This document shows, in pieces, positions 26,707 to 36,026 of a stretch of DNA of 64,000 nucleotides. Where the stretch lies: positions 264,444-328,443 of the forward strand of contig NZ_MTLG01000053.1 of assembly GCF_002192695.1 (NCBI RefSeq), given 5' to 3'. Numbering within the stretch: position 1 is the stretch's first letter; every line of letters begins with the position of its first letter. The notes under the pieces were generated by a model. The model did no database searches and was not told where the DNA came from. It worked only from the letters and a program-made list of their open reading frames with translations. The stretch is from Achromobacter xylosoxidans. Lineage in GTDB: Bacteria > Pseudomonadota > Gammaproteobacteria > Burkholderiales > Burkholderiaceae_B. The position numbers were made by a program, and so were the translations under genes.

Positions 26707-28833
26707 TCATGGCTGGCGCAGCCCCAGGTCGGGATCCGCATCGGCCCGCAGGCCGATCAGCGCGTCCAGCGGCACCGCGCCTTGCCCAGCGGCGCCGACC
26801 CAGACCGGATTGAGCTCCATTTCCTGCAAGGCGTCGCGGTGGCTCCAGGCGAAGTCCGAGACCTGCAGGACCAGGTCCTCCAGCGCCGCGAGATCGGCGG
26901 GCGCCTGGCCGCGCACGCCGTCCAGCACGTCGGCATGGCGGATCTCGCGCAGCAGCGCTCGTGCATCGTCGCGCGACAGCGGCACCATGCGGTGGGCCAC
27001 GTCGCGGATGGTTTCGACGAAAATGCCGCCCAGGCCGAAGGTCAGCACCAGGCCGAAGGCCGCATCGCTGTGCACGCCGATCAACACTTCGCGGCCGCCC
27101 GGCGGCAGCATGCGCTCCACCAGGATGCCATCGATGACGGCGTCCGGCTGGTGGCGCGCGACCGATTCATGAATGGCGGCATAGGCTGCGCGCGCCGCGC
27201 CAGCGCTGGCGATACCCAGCTTGACGCCGCCCGCTTCGGTCTTGTGCGCGATCTGGGCGCTGACCACCTTCATCACCACGGGAAAGCGCAGGCGCTCGGC
27301 CTCATGGGCCGCCTGTTCGGCGCTGGCGGCAACCACTCCTTCGGGTATCGGCAGGCCGGCCGCGCGCAGCATGGCCTTGGCCGCGGCTTCGCTAAGCATG
27401 CGGGCCTGGCCGGGGGCGGCATCCGCGTGCGCGGGCGCCGCTGCCGCGCGCTCGGGGCGCTTCCAGGGTATGGCCTTGGACAGCGCCGCGATCGCGTCCG
27501 ACAGCGACAGGAATGGCAGCAGGCCGGCGGTTTCCAGCAGCTGGAAGCCCCCGCCCAGGCGCCGGCTCATCCAGACCGGCACGATCAAGGTTTCGGTTTC
27601 GGCCGCCACCGTGGCGATGGCCTGCGCCATGCCGTCGGTGATCGAACCGTAATCCATGGGGATGGGGAACAGCACCGTGCCCACCGCCGGGTCGGCGCAT
27701 ATCGCGCGCAGGCAGGCGGCCGAGGCCTCGGGGTTGCGCAGGATGTCGGCAGTGGTGTCTACCGGGTTGTCGATGCTGGCGAAGTCCGGCAGCAGCTTGC
27801 GCAAGGCGGCCTTGGTTTCGGGCGCGAACACTGCCATCGGCAGGCCGGCGGCGCCAGCGATGTCGGCGGCCAGCGCGGCGGTGCCGCCCGAGAAAGTATG
27901 GATGCACAGGCCATTGCCGCTCTTGGGCGTGATGCGCGTCAGCAGGCGCGAGGCCGCCAGCAGCTGATCCAGGTCGTCCACTTCGATCGCGCCGAACTGC
28001 CGGAACACGGCGCTGTTGACCGCAGCCGTGCCGGCCACCGACGCCGTGTGCGATTGCGCGGCGCGCACGCCGGCTTCGGAGCGGCCGACCTTCAGCACCA
28101 CCACCGGCTTGTTGCGGGCGCGCGCCAGCTCCAGCGCGGCGGTCAGGCGTCTGCCATCCTTCACCCCTTCCATCAGCAAGGCGATCACGCTGATTTTCGG
28201 ATCGTTCGCCATGTGGGCGATGAAGTCCGGGATCTCCAGGTCGACCTCGTTGCCGGCGGAAAACCACAGGCCCACGCCCTGGCCGTGGGACAGGCCTTGC
28301 AACAGGTTGCGGCCAAGTCCGCCGCCCTGGGTTGCCAAGCCGATGGAGCCGGAGTTCAGATCGTCCTTGAAGGCGGGCGAGAAGGTCATGCCCAGGCGGT
28401 CGCGGACATTGACGAAGCCGGGACAGTTCGGCCCGTAGACATGCAGGCCGGTGGCCTCGCACAGCTCGGCGATCTCGCGCTCCAGGCGCCTGCCTTCCTC
28501 GCCCGCCTCCGAAAAGCCCGAGGTCATGACCACCGCGAACGGAATTCCGCGCGCCGCGCATTGGCGCAAGGCATCCAGCACCAGCGAGGCGTTGACCATG
28601 ATCAGCGCCACGTCGATGTCGGCCTCGGGCAACGCGCTGATGGAGGGCCAGCAGGGCCGGCCACCGATCTCCTGATAGGCCGGATTGACCGCGTACACCT
28701 CGCCCGGCACCGAGGAATGCAGCATCAGGTTGTCGTACAGGCGGCGCCCCTGGCTGGACTCGCGGGCGGAGGCCCCGACCACCGCCACGTTGCGCGGGTT
28801 GACGAAGCGCGTCAGGTCTGCGAACGGTTTCAT
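26707..28833 (-). CDS. NDP-forming acyl-CoA ligase (Acs/ATP-grasp fusion)
   Basis: This 708-residue protein activates a carboxylic acid to its CoA thioester with a nucleoside triphosphate, through a phosphohistidine. Domains in order: CoA-binding Rossmann domain (about 8-135, NVAVVGASARE), two succinyl-CoA-synthetase flavodoxin domains (about 150-460), with the likely phospho-His in SHTASVAG near residue 260, and a C-terminal ATP-grasp domain (about 490-700, FPVVMKVVSAQIAHKTEAGGV; LVLTFGLGGIFVE). It begins by overlapping the MaoC gene by 4 bases. A second, AMP-forming ligase lies in the divergent operon. Confidence 0.88.
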   Translation of the reverse strand: MKPFADLTRFVNPRNVAVVGASARESSQGRRLYDNLMLHSSVPGEVYAVNPAYQEIGGRPCWPSISALPEADIDVALIMVNASLVLDALRQCAARGIPFAVVMTSGFSEAGEEGRRLEREIAELCEATGLHVYGPNCPGFVNVRDRLGMTFSPAFKDDLNSGSIGLATQGGGLGRNLLQGLSHGQGVGLWFSAGNEVDLEIPDFIAHMANDPKISVIALLMEGVKDGRRLTAALELARARNKPVVVLKVGRSEAGVRAAQSHTASVAGTAAVNSAVFRQFGAIEVDDLDQLLAASRLLTRITPKSGNGLCIHTFSGGTAALAADIAGAAGLPMAVFAPETKAALRKLLPDFASIDNPVDTTADILRNPEASAACLRAICADPAVGTVLFPIPMDYGSITDGMAQAIATVAAETETLIVPVWMSRRLGGGFQLLETAGLLPFLSLSDAIAALSKAIPWKRPERAAAAPAHADAAPGQARMLSEAAAKAMLRAAGLPIPEGVVAASAEQAAHEAERLRFPVVMKVVSAQIAHKTEAGGVKLGIASAGAARAAYAAIHESVARHQPDAVIDGILVERMLPPGGREVLIGVHSDAAFGLVLTFGLGGIFVETIRDVAHRMVPLSRDDARALLREIRHADVLDGVRGQAPADLAALEDLVLQVSDFAWSHRDALQEMELNPVWVGAAGQGAVPLDALIGLRADADPDLGLRQP

Positions 28834-29318
28834 GCCGCACCCTCCATGGACCGCAGCACCATGGCGAAGTCGGCCTGGACCACCACCTCGCCGCGCTGGT
28901 TGACGGCTTCGCGCCGGAACACCACCTTGTCCTTGCCGGGCCGGTACTGCCCGGTTTTTTCGGTCACAGTCACTCGCACGACGATGGTGTCGCCGATGAA
29001 GGTGGGCTTGGGAAAACGGCAGTTGATGTCGATCAGCGCCAGCACATAGGGTTCCAGCTGCCGGTAGCCGCTGGACTGCGTGGTCAGCCCGGACAGCACG
29101 GACAGCACCAATAGGCCGTGGGCGATGCGCTGGCCGAAGGGCGTGGCGCTGGCGTACTCGTGGTCGACGTGCAGGCGGTTGAAGTCGCCGGACAGGCAGG
29201 CGAAGTTGACGATGTCGCTTTCGGTAATGGTGCGGCCGGCGGATTCGAAGCGATGGCCGACTTCCAGCGGCGGCTGGGCGGGAAGCGGGGACTGGCTGGC
29301 AGGGCTTGCGCTTTGCAT
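28830..29318 (-). CDS. MaoC-family enoyl-CoA hydratase
   Basis: This 162-residue single hot-dog protein has the hydratase motif SGDFNRLHVDHEYA, with the catalytic Asp and His, followed by GQRIAHGLLVLSVLSGL. It probably adds water to a 2-enoyl-CoA to give an R-3-hydroxyacyl-CoA. Proline-rich residues 1-18 precede the fold, so an internal start is possible. It overlaps the downstream ligase gene by 4 bases and lies 31 bases after the SDR gene. Confidence 0.87.
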   Translation of the reverse strand: MQSASPASQSPLPAQPPLEVGHRFESAGRTITESDIVNFACLSGDFNRLHVDHEYASATPFGQRIAHGLLVLSVLSGLTTQSSGYRQLEPYVLALIDINCRFPKPTFIGDTIVVRVTVTEKTGQYRPGKDKVVFRREAVNQRGEVVVQADFAMVLRSMEGAA

Positions 29319-29349
29319 GGCTGAGCGGATTCCGGAGAGGAGGGGCGTT

Positions 29350-30102
29350 TTACGAGGCGTAGCGGCCGCCGGTCACGTGCAGCAGTTCGCCCGTGATGAA
29401 GGAGGACCGTTCAGAGGCCAGGAAGGCCACCGCGTTGGCGATGTCCTCGACCGCGCCCAGGCGCGGCACCGGCTGGCGCGCCAGCGCATTGGCGCGCAGG
29501 GTTTCATAGGTGGACAGGCCGCGCACCAGCGGCGTTTCGATCAGTCCCGGAGCGATGGCGTTGGCGGTGATGTTGAACTTGCCCTGTTCCAGCGCCAGCG
29601 CGCGGGTGAAGCCGATCAGGCCGGCCTTGGCGGCCGAGTAGTTGGTCTGTCCGGGATTGCCCCAGTGCGCGCGCGAAGCGATGTTGATGACGCGGCCCCA
29701 CTTCCTTTCCATCATCGAGGGCAGGGCGGCCTTGGTGCAGTAGTAGGCGCCCTTCAGGATGGTGTCGACCACCGAATCCCAGTCCTCCACCGGCATCTTG
29801 AGCAGGTACTTGTCGCGCGTGAAGCCGGCGTTGTTGACCAGGATGTCGATGCCGCCGAACTTGTGCGCGGCCAGCTCGGCCATGGTCTGGACCTGTTCCG
29901 CGTCGCAGACGTCGAGCACGGCGCCGATGGCCTCGTGGCCGGCCTGCTTCAGGCTGCCGACTGCCTGTTCCACCGATTCGGGGTTGATGTCGGTAATGAC
30001 GATGCGGGCGCCTTCCTGCGCCAGGGCCAATGCCGACGCATAGCCGATGCCGCGGCCGGAACCCGTGATGACAGCGACTTTACCGGTGAGTTGCAGGTCC
30101 AT
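29350..30102 (-). CDS. FabG-type short-chain dehydrogenase
   Basis: This 250-residue SDR has TGSGRGIGYAS near residue 12, DVCDAEQ, NNAGFTRD, the catalytic Ser in NIASRAH, YSAAK and the C-terminal ITGELLHVTGG. It probably oxidises the 3-hydroxyacyl-CoA made by the neighbouring MaoC hydratase. AAGGGG is correctly spaced for ATG 30102 but only one base from ATG 30108, so 30102 is chosen. It is the first gene of the leftward operon, driven from the shared control region at 30187-30278. Confidence 0.9.
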   Translation of the reverse strand: MDLQLTGKVAVITGSGRGIGYASALALAQEGARIVITDINPESVEQAVGSLKQAGHEAIGAVLDVCDAEQVQTMAELAAHKFGGIDILVNNAGFTRDKYLLKMPVEDWDSVVDTILKGAYYCTKAALPSMMERKWGRVINIASRAHWGNPGQTNYSAAKAGLIGFTRALALEQGKFNITANAIAPGLIETPLVRGLSTYETLRANALARQPVPRLGAVEDIANAVAFLASERSSFITGELLHVTGGRYAS

Positions 30103-30206
30103 CTCCATTCCCCTTCTGTAGCTGATGTGCCGGCGCCTTGGGCCCGAAATCCGATATCCCGGGAGATACGCCTGGCAAGTTTGAATTTATTCCGAGGTTC
30201 CGAACA

Positions 30207-30235
30207 AATATACACATCACCGGAAATATTGACAA
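30207..30235 (-). promoter_or_regulatory. Leftward sigma-70 promoter of fabG-maoC-acs operon
   Basis: Reading leftward, the -35 is TTGTCA (30235-30230) and the -10 is TATATT (30212-30207), with a 17-base spacer. Both are near consensus and lie about 105 bases before the SDR start. The -35 shares bases with the rightward -35. Confidence 0.65.
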
Positions 30236-30259
30236 TTATTATCGGCACATCGTTATACT
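30229..30259 (+). promoter_or_regulatory. Rightward sigma-70 promoter of Bug-ligase-aldolase operon
   Basis: The -35 is the exact consensus TTGACA (30229-30234). The -10 is TATACT (30254-30259) at a 19-base spacer, or TTATAC at 18. Transcription would begin inside the right arm of the inverted repeat, about 60 bases before the Bug gene start. Confidence 0.65.
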
Positions 30260-30327
30260 GTTCGGCATGTCGGAATAAGTTGGCCCGACATTCCCATATC
30301 TCTAAAAAAACGGAAGGAGATCGACTC

Positions 30328-31293
30328 ATGGCAATGTTGAAGGGATTGTTGGCCGCGGTACTGAGCCTGGCTGCCGCAGGCGCAGCCAGCGGGGCCGACG
30401 CTTATCCGGACAAGCCGGTGCGGGTGTACGTGGGCTTTGCGCCCGGCGGCGCCACGGACTTGCTCGCCCGCCTGTACGCCAAAAAGCTCGGCGAACGTTT
30501 CAATCAGACATTCATCGTGGAAAACCGCCCGGGCGCCGGCGGCAACATCGCGATCCAGGCGCTGACGCAGGCCCCGGCCGACGGCTACACCATCGCGATG
30601 GCGGCCAACTATGTGGCGGCCAACGCCGCCATGAAGCGCAACCCCTACGACTGGGAGCGCGACCTGATGCCCATAGGCATGGTGGCCTCCACGCCCAACA
30701 TCCTGGTGGTGCCGACCGGCTCCAGCATCCAGGGCGTCGACGACCTGATCAGCAAGGCCAAGGCCGGCGGCAACAAGCTGACCTTCGCCTCGGCCGGCAT
30801 GGGCTCGTCCATTCACCTGGCGGGCGAGCTGTTCAAGGTCATGGCCGGGGTCGACATGACCCACGTGCCCTACAAGGGCGTGTCGCCGGCGGAGGTGGAC
30901 CTGATGTCGGGCACCGTGGACATGATGTTCGGCAGCGTTTCCACCGCCATCCCGCTGGTGCAGTCCAAGAAGCTGAAGGCGCTGGCCGTGACCGGGCGCG
31001 AGCGCATGAAGGCGATGCCGGACCTACCCACCATCGAGGAAGCCGGCCTCAAGGGCTATGACGTGGAAGCGGTGTACTTCATGGCGGCCCCCGCCAAGGT
31101 GCCGGCGCCGGTTTTGAAGAAGCTGGCCGATGCCGTGGCCGACATCAACAAGCAGCCCGATGTGCAGGAATTCATGGACCGGATCTACGCCCGGCCCCTG
31201 ACCGGCGGTCCGGACGAGGCGCGGGCCTTCCTCAAGAGCGAAGTGAAGAAGTGGCAGGGCGTGGTCGACGCCACCGGCATGAAGGTGGATTGA
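30328..31293 (+). CDS. Bug family (TctC) solute-binding protein 1
   Basis: This 321-residue periplasmic protein has a signal peptide (about residues 1-24, ending SGADAYPD) and the Bug pattern YPDKPVRVYVGFAPGGATD, IVENRPGAGGNIA, VPYKGVSPAEVDLMSG and a C-terminal GPDEARAFLKSEVKKW. Bug proteins bind carboxylates or amides and can work with TctAB-type permeases, but no tctA or tctB is present here. The start at 30328 has an excellent GGAAGGAGA site upstream. It is first in the rightward operon, so it probably senses or captures the pathway's acid substrate. Confidence 0.93.
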   Translation: MAMLKGLLAAVLSLAAAGAASGADAYPDKPVRVYVGFAPGGATDLLARLYAKKLGERFNQTFIVENRPGAGGNIAIQALTQAPADGYTIAMAANYVAANAAMKRNPYDWERDLMPIGMVASTPNILVVPTGSSIQGVDDLISKAKAGGNKLTFASAGMGSSIHLAGELFKVMAGVDMTHVPYKGVSPAEVDLMSGTVDMMFGSVSTAIPLVQSKKLKALAVTGRERMKAMPDLPTIEEAGLKGYDVEAVYFMAAPAKVPAPVLKKLADAVADINKQPDVQEFMDRIYARPLTGGPDEARAFLKSEVKKWQGVVDATGMKVD

Positions 31294-31375
31294 CGCGCGG
31301 CAACGGGTCCGTTCGCCGGATTCGAGACAGCGGGCGCCACAAGCCCGCGGACACAAGACCAATCAGGAGACATAC

Positions 31376-32359
31376 ATGAACACACGCAGGCGATACACGC
31401 TGGCAGTGCTGGCCAGCCTGATGACCGCAATAACCTTGCCGCCGGTGTCGCACGCGGCCGATGACTATCCGAACAAGCCCCTGCGCCTGATCGCGCCCAG
31501 CTCGCCGGGCGGAATCCTGGACATCACCAGCCGGGTAATAGGCAAGAAGCTGTCCGAGAGGCTGGGCCAACCGGTGGTGGTGGAAAACATGGCCGGCGCG
31601 GCCGGCATCCTGGGCATGCAAGGCTTGCTGCGCGCCGAGCCCGACGGCTACACGATGGTCATGGGCAGCAGCGGCCCGAACGCGGTCAATTACACGCTGT
31701 ACAGCAAGCTGCCTTACGCGATGTCCGACTTCGCGCCGGTGATCCGCATCATCACCATGCCGAACGCGCTGGTGGTCAACGCCAACGCGCCGGTTAAGAC
31801 GCTGGCCGAGTTCCGCGACTATGCCCGCAAGAAGCAGGGCAGCCTGTCGATGGCGGTATCCATGATCGGCACGTCCGGGCACCTGGGCGGCGAGCTGCTG
31901 AAGAACCGCCTGGACTTCACCGCGGTCACCGTGCCCTACAAGGGGGCGGCGCCCGCGACCAACGACCTGGTCGCGGGCCAGGTCGACTTCACGGTCGAGA
32001 ACGTGATCACCGTCGCGCCGCTGGTCAAGGCGGGCAGGCTGCGGGCGCTGGCGGTCACCACCCGCGAACGCAGCCAGATCCTGCCCGACGTGCCGACGCT
32101 GGCCGAGCAAGGCTATCCCGATGTGGACGTCGGCGCGTGGCTGGGCGTGCTGGTCGCGGCGCGCACCCCGCCGGCCGTGGTCGCGCGCCTGAACACGGAG
32201 CTCAACGCGGTCCTGGCGGATGAGGAAGTGAAGAAGCAGCTGGCGCAGCAGGGCGGCATTCCGCTGGGCGGCACGCCGGCCGAGTTCGACAGCTTCATCC
32301 GGTCCGAAAAGGACCGTTGGGAAAAAATCATCAAGGCCGCCGGCATCAAGGCGGAATGA
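31376..32359 (+). CDS. Bug family (TctC) solute-binding protein 2
   Basis: This 327-residue exported protein has a signal peptide to about residue 30 (PPVSHAADDYPN) and the Bug pattern YPNKPLRLIAPSSPGG, VVVENMAGAAGILG, VPYKGAAPATNDLVAGQ and LPDVPTLAEQGYPDVD. It lies 82 bases after the first Bug gene, from which it is clearly diverged, so a recent tandem duplication is unlikely. Again there is no cognate permease gene here. Confidence 0.93.
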   Translation: MNTRRRYTLAVLASLMTAITLPPVSHAADDYPNKPLRLIAPSSPGGILDITSRVIGKKLSERLGQPVVVENMAGAAGILGMQGLLRAEPDGYTMVMGSSGPNAVNYTLYSKLPYAMSDFAPVIRIITMPNALVVNANAPVKTLAEFRDYARKKQGSLSMAVSMIGTSGHLGGELLKNRLDFTAVTVPYKGAAPATNDLVAGQVDFTVENVITVAPLVKAGRLRALAVTTRERSQILPDVPTLAEQGYPDVDVGAWLGVLVAARTPPAVVARLNTELNAVLADEEVKKQLAQQGGIPLGGTPAEFDSFIRSEKDRWEKIIKAAGIKAE

Positions 32360-32410
32360 CCCGCAAGCCGGCGGCCAGGCGCCGCCGGCTTGCACAGGGA
32401 GGCATGATCC

Positions 32411-33271
<861 letters not shown>

Positions 33272-33290
33272 GAGAAACCAGAGGTGAACC

Positions 33291-34820
33291 ATGTCTGTAC
33301 TTGAAGCCCATGCCCGGGAGATGCCCGATGGCATCGCCTATCGCATGATTCCGTCCGGCACCAAGGTGACCTGGCGCGAGTTGGAACTGCGCAGCCGCAA
33401 ATGCGCGGCGGCCTTGCTGGACGCTGGCCTGCAACCCGGCGACGTGGTTGCGGTGTTCCTGGAAAACCATCCGCGCTTCTTCGAACTGCTGTGGGCCGCG
33501 CACCGCGTCGGCCTGTACTACACCACTATCAGCCGCCATCTGAAGCGCGACGAAGCGCGCTACATCATCGAGAACTGCGACGCGCGGGTGCTGTTCTACT
33601 CCGGCCATACGCAGGCCGAAACGGACGCGGATGAACTGGATGCGCGCGGCGTGCTGCGCGTGTGCATGGACGGCGCGGACGCCGGCGCGATCCAGTACGA
33701 AGACTGGATCGGCCGTTACGCCGATGACGTGGCCTTGCCTGAAACCCCGGAAGGCACGGACTTCCTGTATTCATCGGGCACCACCGGACTGCCCAAGGGC
33801 ATCAAGCGTCCGCTGTCGGTGGCCAACCGCTACTTCCGCGTCGGCGACGCGCCCAGCAGCGCCTGGAAGGCCTTCGACCGCGGCACCGTCTATCTGTCGA
33901 CCGCGCCGTTCTATCACGCGGCTCCGGTGCGCTGGAACATGGCGGCGCTGCGGGCGGGCGGCAGCTGCGTCATGATGGAAAAATTCGACGCGGCCGCGGC
34001 GCTGGAGGCCATCGCCACCCATGGCATTACCCATTCGCAATGGGTGCCCACCATGTTCATCCGCCTGCTGCGCCTGCCGCCAGAGGAGCGCGCGCGCCAC
34101 GACCTGTCCACGCTGCGCTACGCGGTGCACGCGGCCGCGCCGTGCCCGGCCGACGTCAAGGAAGCCATGATCGCGTGGTGGGGGCCGATCTTGTACGAGT
34201 ACTACAGCGGGACGGAACTGGTGGGACGCACCTCGCTGGGCTCCGACGAGTGGCTGGCGCATCGCGGCTCGGTCGGCCGGCCGGAGTTCGGCCAGGCCCA
34301 CATCATGAGCGAGGACGGCCTGAATGAATTGCCCCCCGGCCAACCCGGGGTCATCTATTTTTCCGGCGGCGGCTCCTTCGAATACCACAAGGATCCGGAC
34401 AAGACGCGCGGCGCCTACAACGCGCGCGGCTGGGCCACCTATGGCGACATCGGCTACCTGGATCAGGACGGCTATCTGTACCTGACCGACCGCCTCTCCA
34501 ACATGATCGTGTCGGGCGGCGTCAACATCTATCCCCAGGAAGCGGAGAACCTGCTGAGCACGCATCCCGCGGTGGCCGACGTGGCGGTGGTCGGGGTGCC
34601 GAACGCGGAGTTCGGCGAAGAGGTCAAGGCGGTAGTGCAACTGCGCGATCCCGCCGCCGCCAGCCCCGATTTGGCGCAGCAGCTCATCGCCTATTGCCGC
34701 GACCGGATCTCGCCCATCAAGTGCCCGAAGAGCGTGGATTTTTCCAGCGACATGCCGCGCACCGAGACCGGCAAGCTGCTCAAGCGGCTGGTCAAACAGC
34801 GCTACTGGCCGCAAGCCTAG
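33291..34820 (+). CDS. AMP-forming acyl-CoA synthetase
   Basis: This 509-residue member of the adenylate-forming family activates a carboxylic acid to its CoA thioester with ATP. The P-loop is YSSGTTGLPKGIK near residues 161-173, the A5 motif contains YEYYSGTE, the A7-A8 hinge is YGDIGYLDQDGYLYLTDR, and the catalytic Lys is in PRTETGKLLKRL near the C-terminus. An AGAGG ribosome-binding site precedes the ATG. It is the entry step of the rightward pathway, and the substrate acid cannot be read from the sequence. Confidence 0.93.
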   Translation: MSVLEAHAREMPDGIAYRMIPSGTKVTWRELELRSRKCAAALLDAGLQPGDVVAVFLENHPRFFELLWAAHRVGLYYTTISRHLKRDEARYIIENCDARVLFYSGHTQAETDADELDARGVLRVCMDGADAGAIQYEDWIGRYADDVALPETPEGTDFLYSSGTTGLPKGIKRPLSVANRYFRVGDAPSSAWKAFDRGTVYLSTAPFYHAAPVRWNMAALRAGGSCVMMEKFDAAAALEAIATHGITHSQWVPTMFIRLLRLPPEERARHDLSTLRYAVHAAAPCPADVKEAMIAWWGPILYEYYSGTELVGRTSLGSDEWLAHRGSVGRPEFGQAHIMSEDGLNELPPGQPGVIYFSGGGSFEYHKDPDKTRGAYNARGWATYGDIGYLDQDGYLYLTDRLSNMIVSGGVNIYPQEAENLLSTHPAVADVAVVGVPNAEFGEEVKAVVQLRDPAAASPDLAQQLIAYCRDRISPIKCPKSVDFSSDMPRTETGKLLKRLVKQRYWPQA

Positions 34821-34850
34821 GCGGGCCGCCATGACAGACCAGGAGACAGC

Positions 34851-35990
34851 ATGAACCGGCAGCGCAAGCTTTTCTCGGCGGAGCACGAACTGTTCCGCGA
34901 CACCGTGGCGCGCTTCATTGCGCAAGAGATCACGCCCCATCACTACCAATGGGAACAGGAAGGCCTGGTGCCGCGCGAGCTGTGGCGCAAGGCCGGCGCG
35001 GCCGGCATCCTGCTGCCCAGCACGCCCGAGGAATACGGCGGGGGCGGCGGCGACTTCCTGCACACCATCATCGTGGTGGAAGAGATCGCCCGCGCGCTGG
35101 CCACCGGCGTCACGGGCTTCACCACCCATTCCGATATCGTCGCGCCCTACCTGCTGAACTTCGGCACCGAACGGCAGAAGCTGCGCGACCTGCCCGGCAT
35201 GGCCCAGGGCGACATCGTGGCGTCCATCGCCATGACCGAGCCGGGCGCCGGCAGCGACGTCAAGGCGATACGCACCGCGGCGGTCCGTGCCCAAGGCGGC
35301 TACGTCATCAACGGCCAGAAGACCTTCATCACCAACGGCTTCCATGCCGACCGCGTGCTGGTGGTCGCCAAGACCGATCCCGCCGCTGGCGCGCGCGGCA
35401 TCAGCCTGTTCTGGGTCGATACCGCGACGCCCGGATTCACGCGCGGACGCCTGCTGGACAAGGTCGGGCAGAAGGCGCAGGACACGGCCGAACTCTTTTT
35501 CCAGGACATGTTCGTGCCGGACGAGGACATGCTGGGCGAGCCGGGGCAGGGCTTCGGCTATCTGATGAAGGAGCTGGTGCGCGAGCGCCTGATGATCGCG
35601 GTGCGCTGCGCCATGGCGCTGGAGAGCGCGCTGCAATGGACCGTCGACTACACCAAGGAAAGGCGCGCCTTCGACAAAGCCTTGATCGACAACCAGCACA
35701 TCCGCTTCAAGCTGGCCGACATCAAGACCCTGGCCGCCGCCACCCGCGCCTTCGTCGACGGCTGCGTGCAGCAATACCTGGATGGCGAGCTCGATGCAGG
35801 CGGCGCGGCCATGGCCAAGCTGTGGGCTTCCGAGGCCACCAGCGCCATCGATGACCTGCTGCAGTTCCACGGCGGCTACGGCTATATGCGCGAATACCCC
35901 ATCGCCCGCGCCTACACCGACGTGCGGCCCAACCGTATTTACGGCGGCGCCTCGGAGGTCATGCGCGAGCTGATCGCCCGGACGCTTTGA
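34851..35990 (+). CDS. Acyl-CoA dehydrogenase, long-chain type
   Basis: This 379-residue FAD enzyme has the segment IAMTEPGAGSDVKAIRT, then TKERRAFDKALIDNQ and the C-terminal RIYGGASEVMRELIAR. YGG stands where short-chain enzymes have the catalytic YEG, as in long-chain and isovaleryl-type dehydrogenases that use a Glu elsewhere. It is the second dehydrogenase of the cluster. It lies 30 bases after the ligase gene and 36 before the thiolase-like gene, consistent with oxidising the ligase product before hydration and aldol cleavage. Confidence 0.92.
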   Translation: MNRQRKLFSAEHELFRDTVARFIAQEITPHHYQWEQEGLVPRELWRKAGAAGILLPSTPEEYGGGGGDFLHTIIVVEEIARALATGVTGFTTHSDIVAPYLLNFGTERQKLRDLPGMAQGDIVASIAMTEPGAGSDVKAIRTAAVRAQGGYVINGQKTFITNGFHADRVLVVAKTDPAAGARGISLFWVDTATPGFTRGRLLDKVGQKAQDTAELFFQDMFVPDEDMLGEPGQGFGYLMKELVRERLMIAVRCAMALESALQWTVDYTKERRAFDKALIDNQHIRFKLADIKTLAAATRAFVDGCVQQYLDGELDAGGAAMAKLWASEATSAIDDLLQFHGGYGYMREYPIARAYTDVRPNRIYGGASEVMRELIARTL

Positions 35991-36026
35991 ACCTTCTCTT
36001 CGACTTCGACAGGAACAGATCCCTAC

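Larger units (their letters stand above)
30187..30278. promoter_or_regulatory. Shared divergent control region with imperfect 20-bp inverted repeat
   Basis: The left arm is 30187-30206 and the right arm 30259-30278. When one is reverse-complemented, 16 of 20 bases agree; outer TTATTCCGA and inner CCGAACA are identical and only the four central bases differ. Arm centres are 72 bases apart, close to seven helical turns. The left arm abuts the -10 box of the leftward promoter, and the right arm overlaps the last base of the rightward -10 box. A dimeric repressor bound at each arm could block both promoters, perhaps with looping. The operon's IclR protein is the likely ligand, but this is inference. 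Confidence 0.6.
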
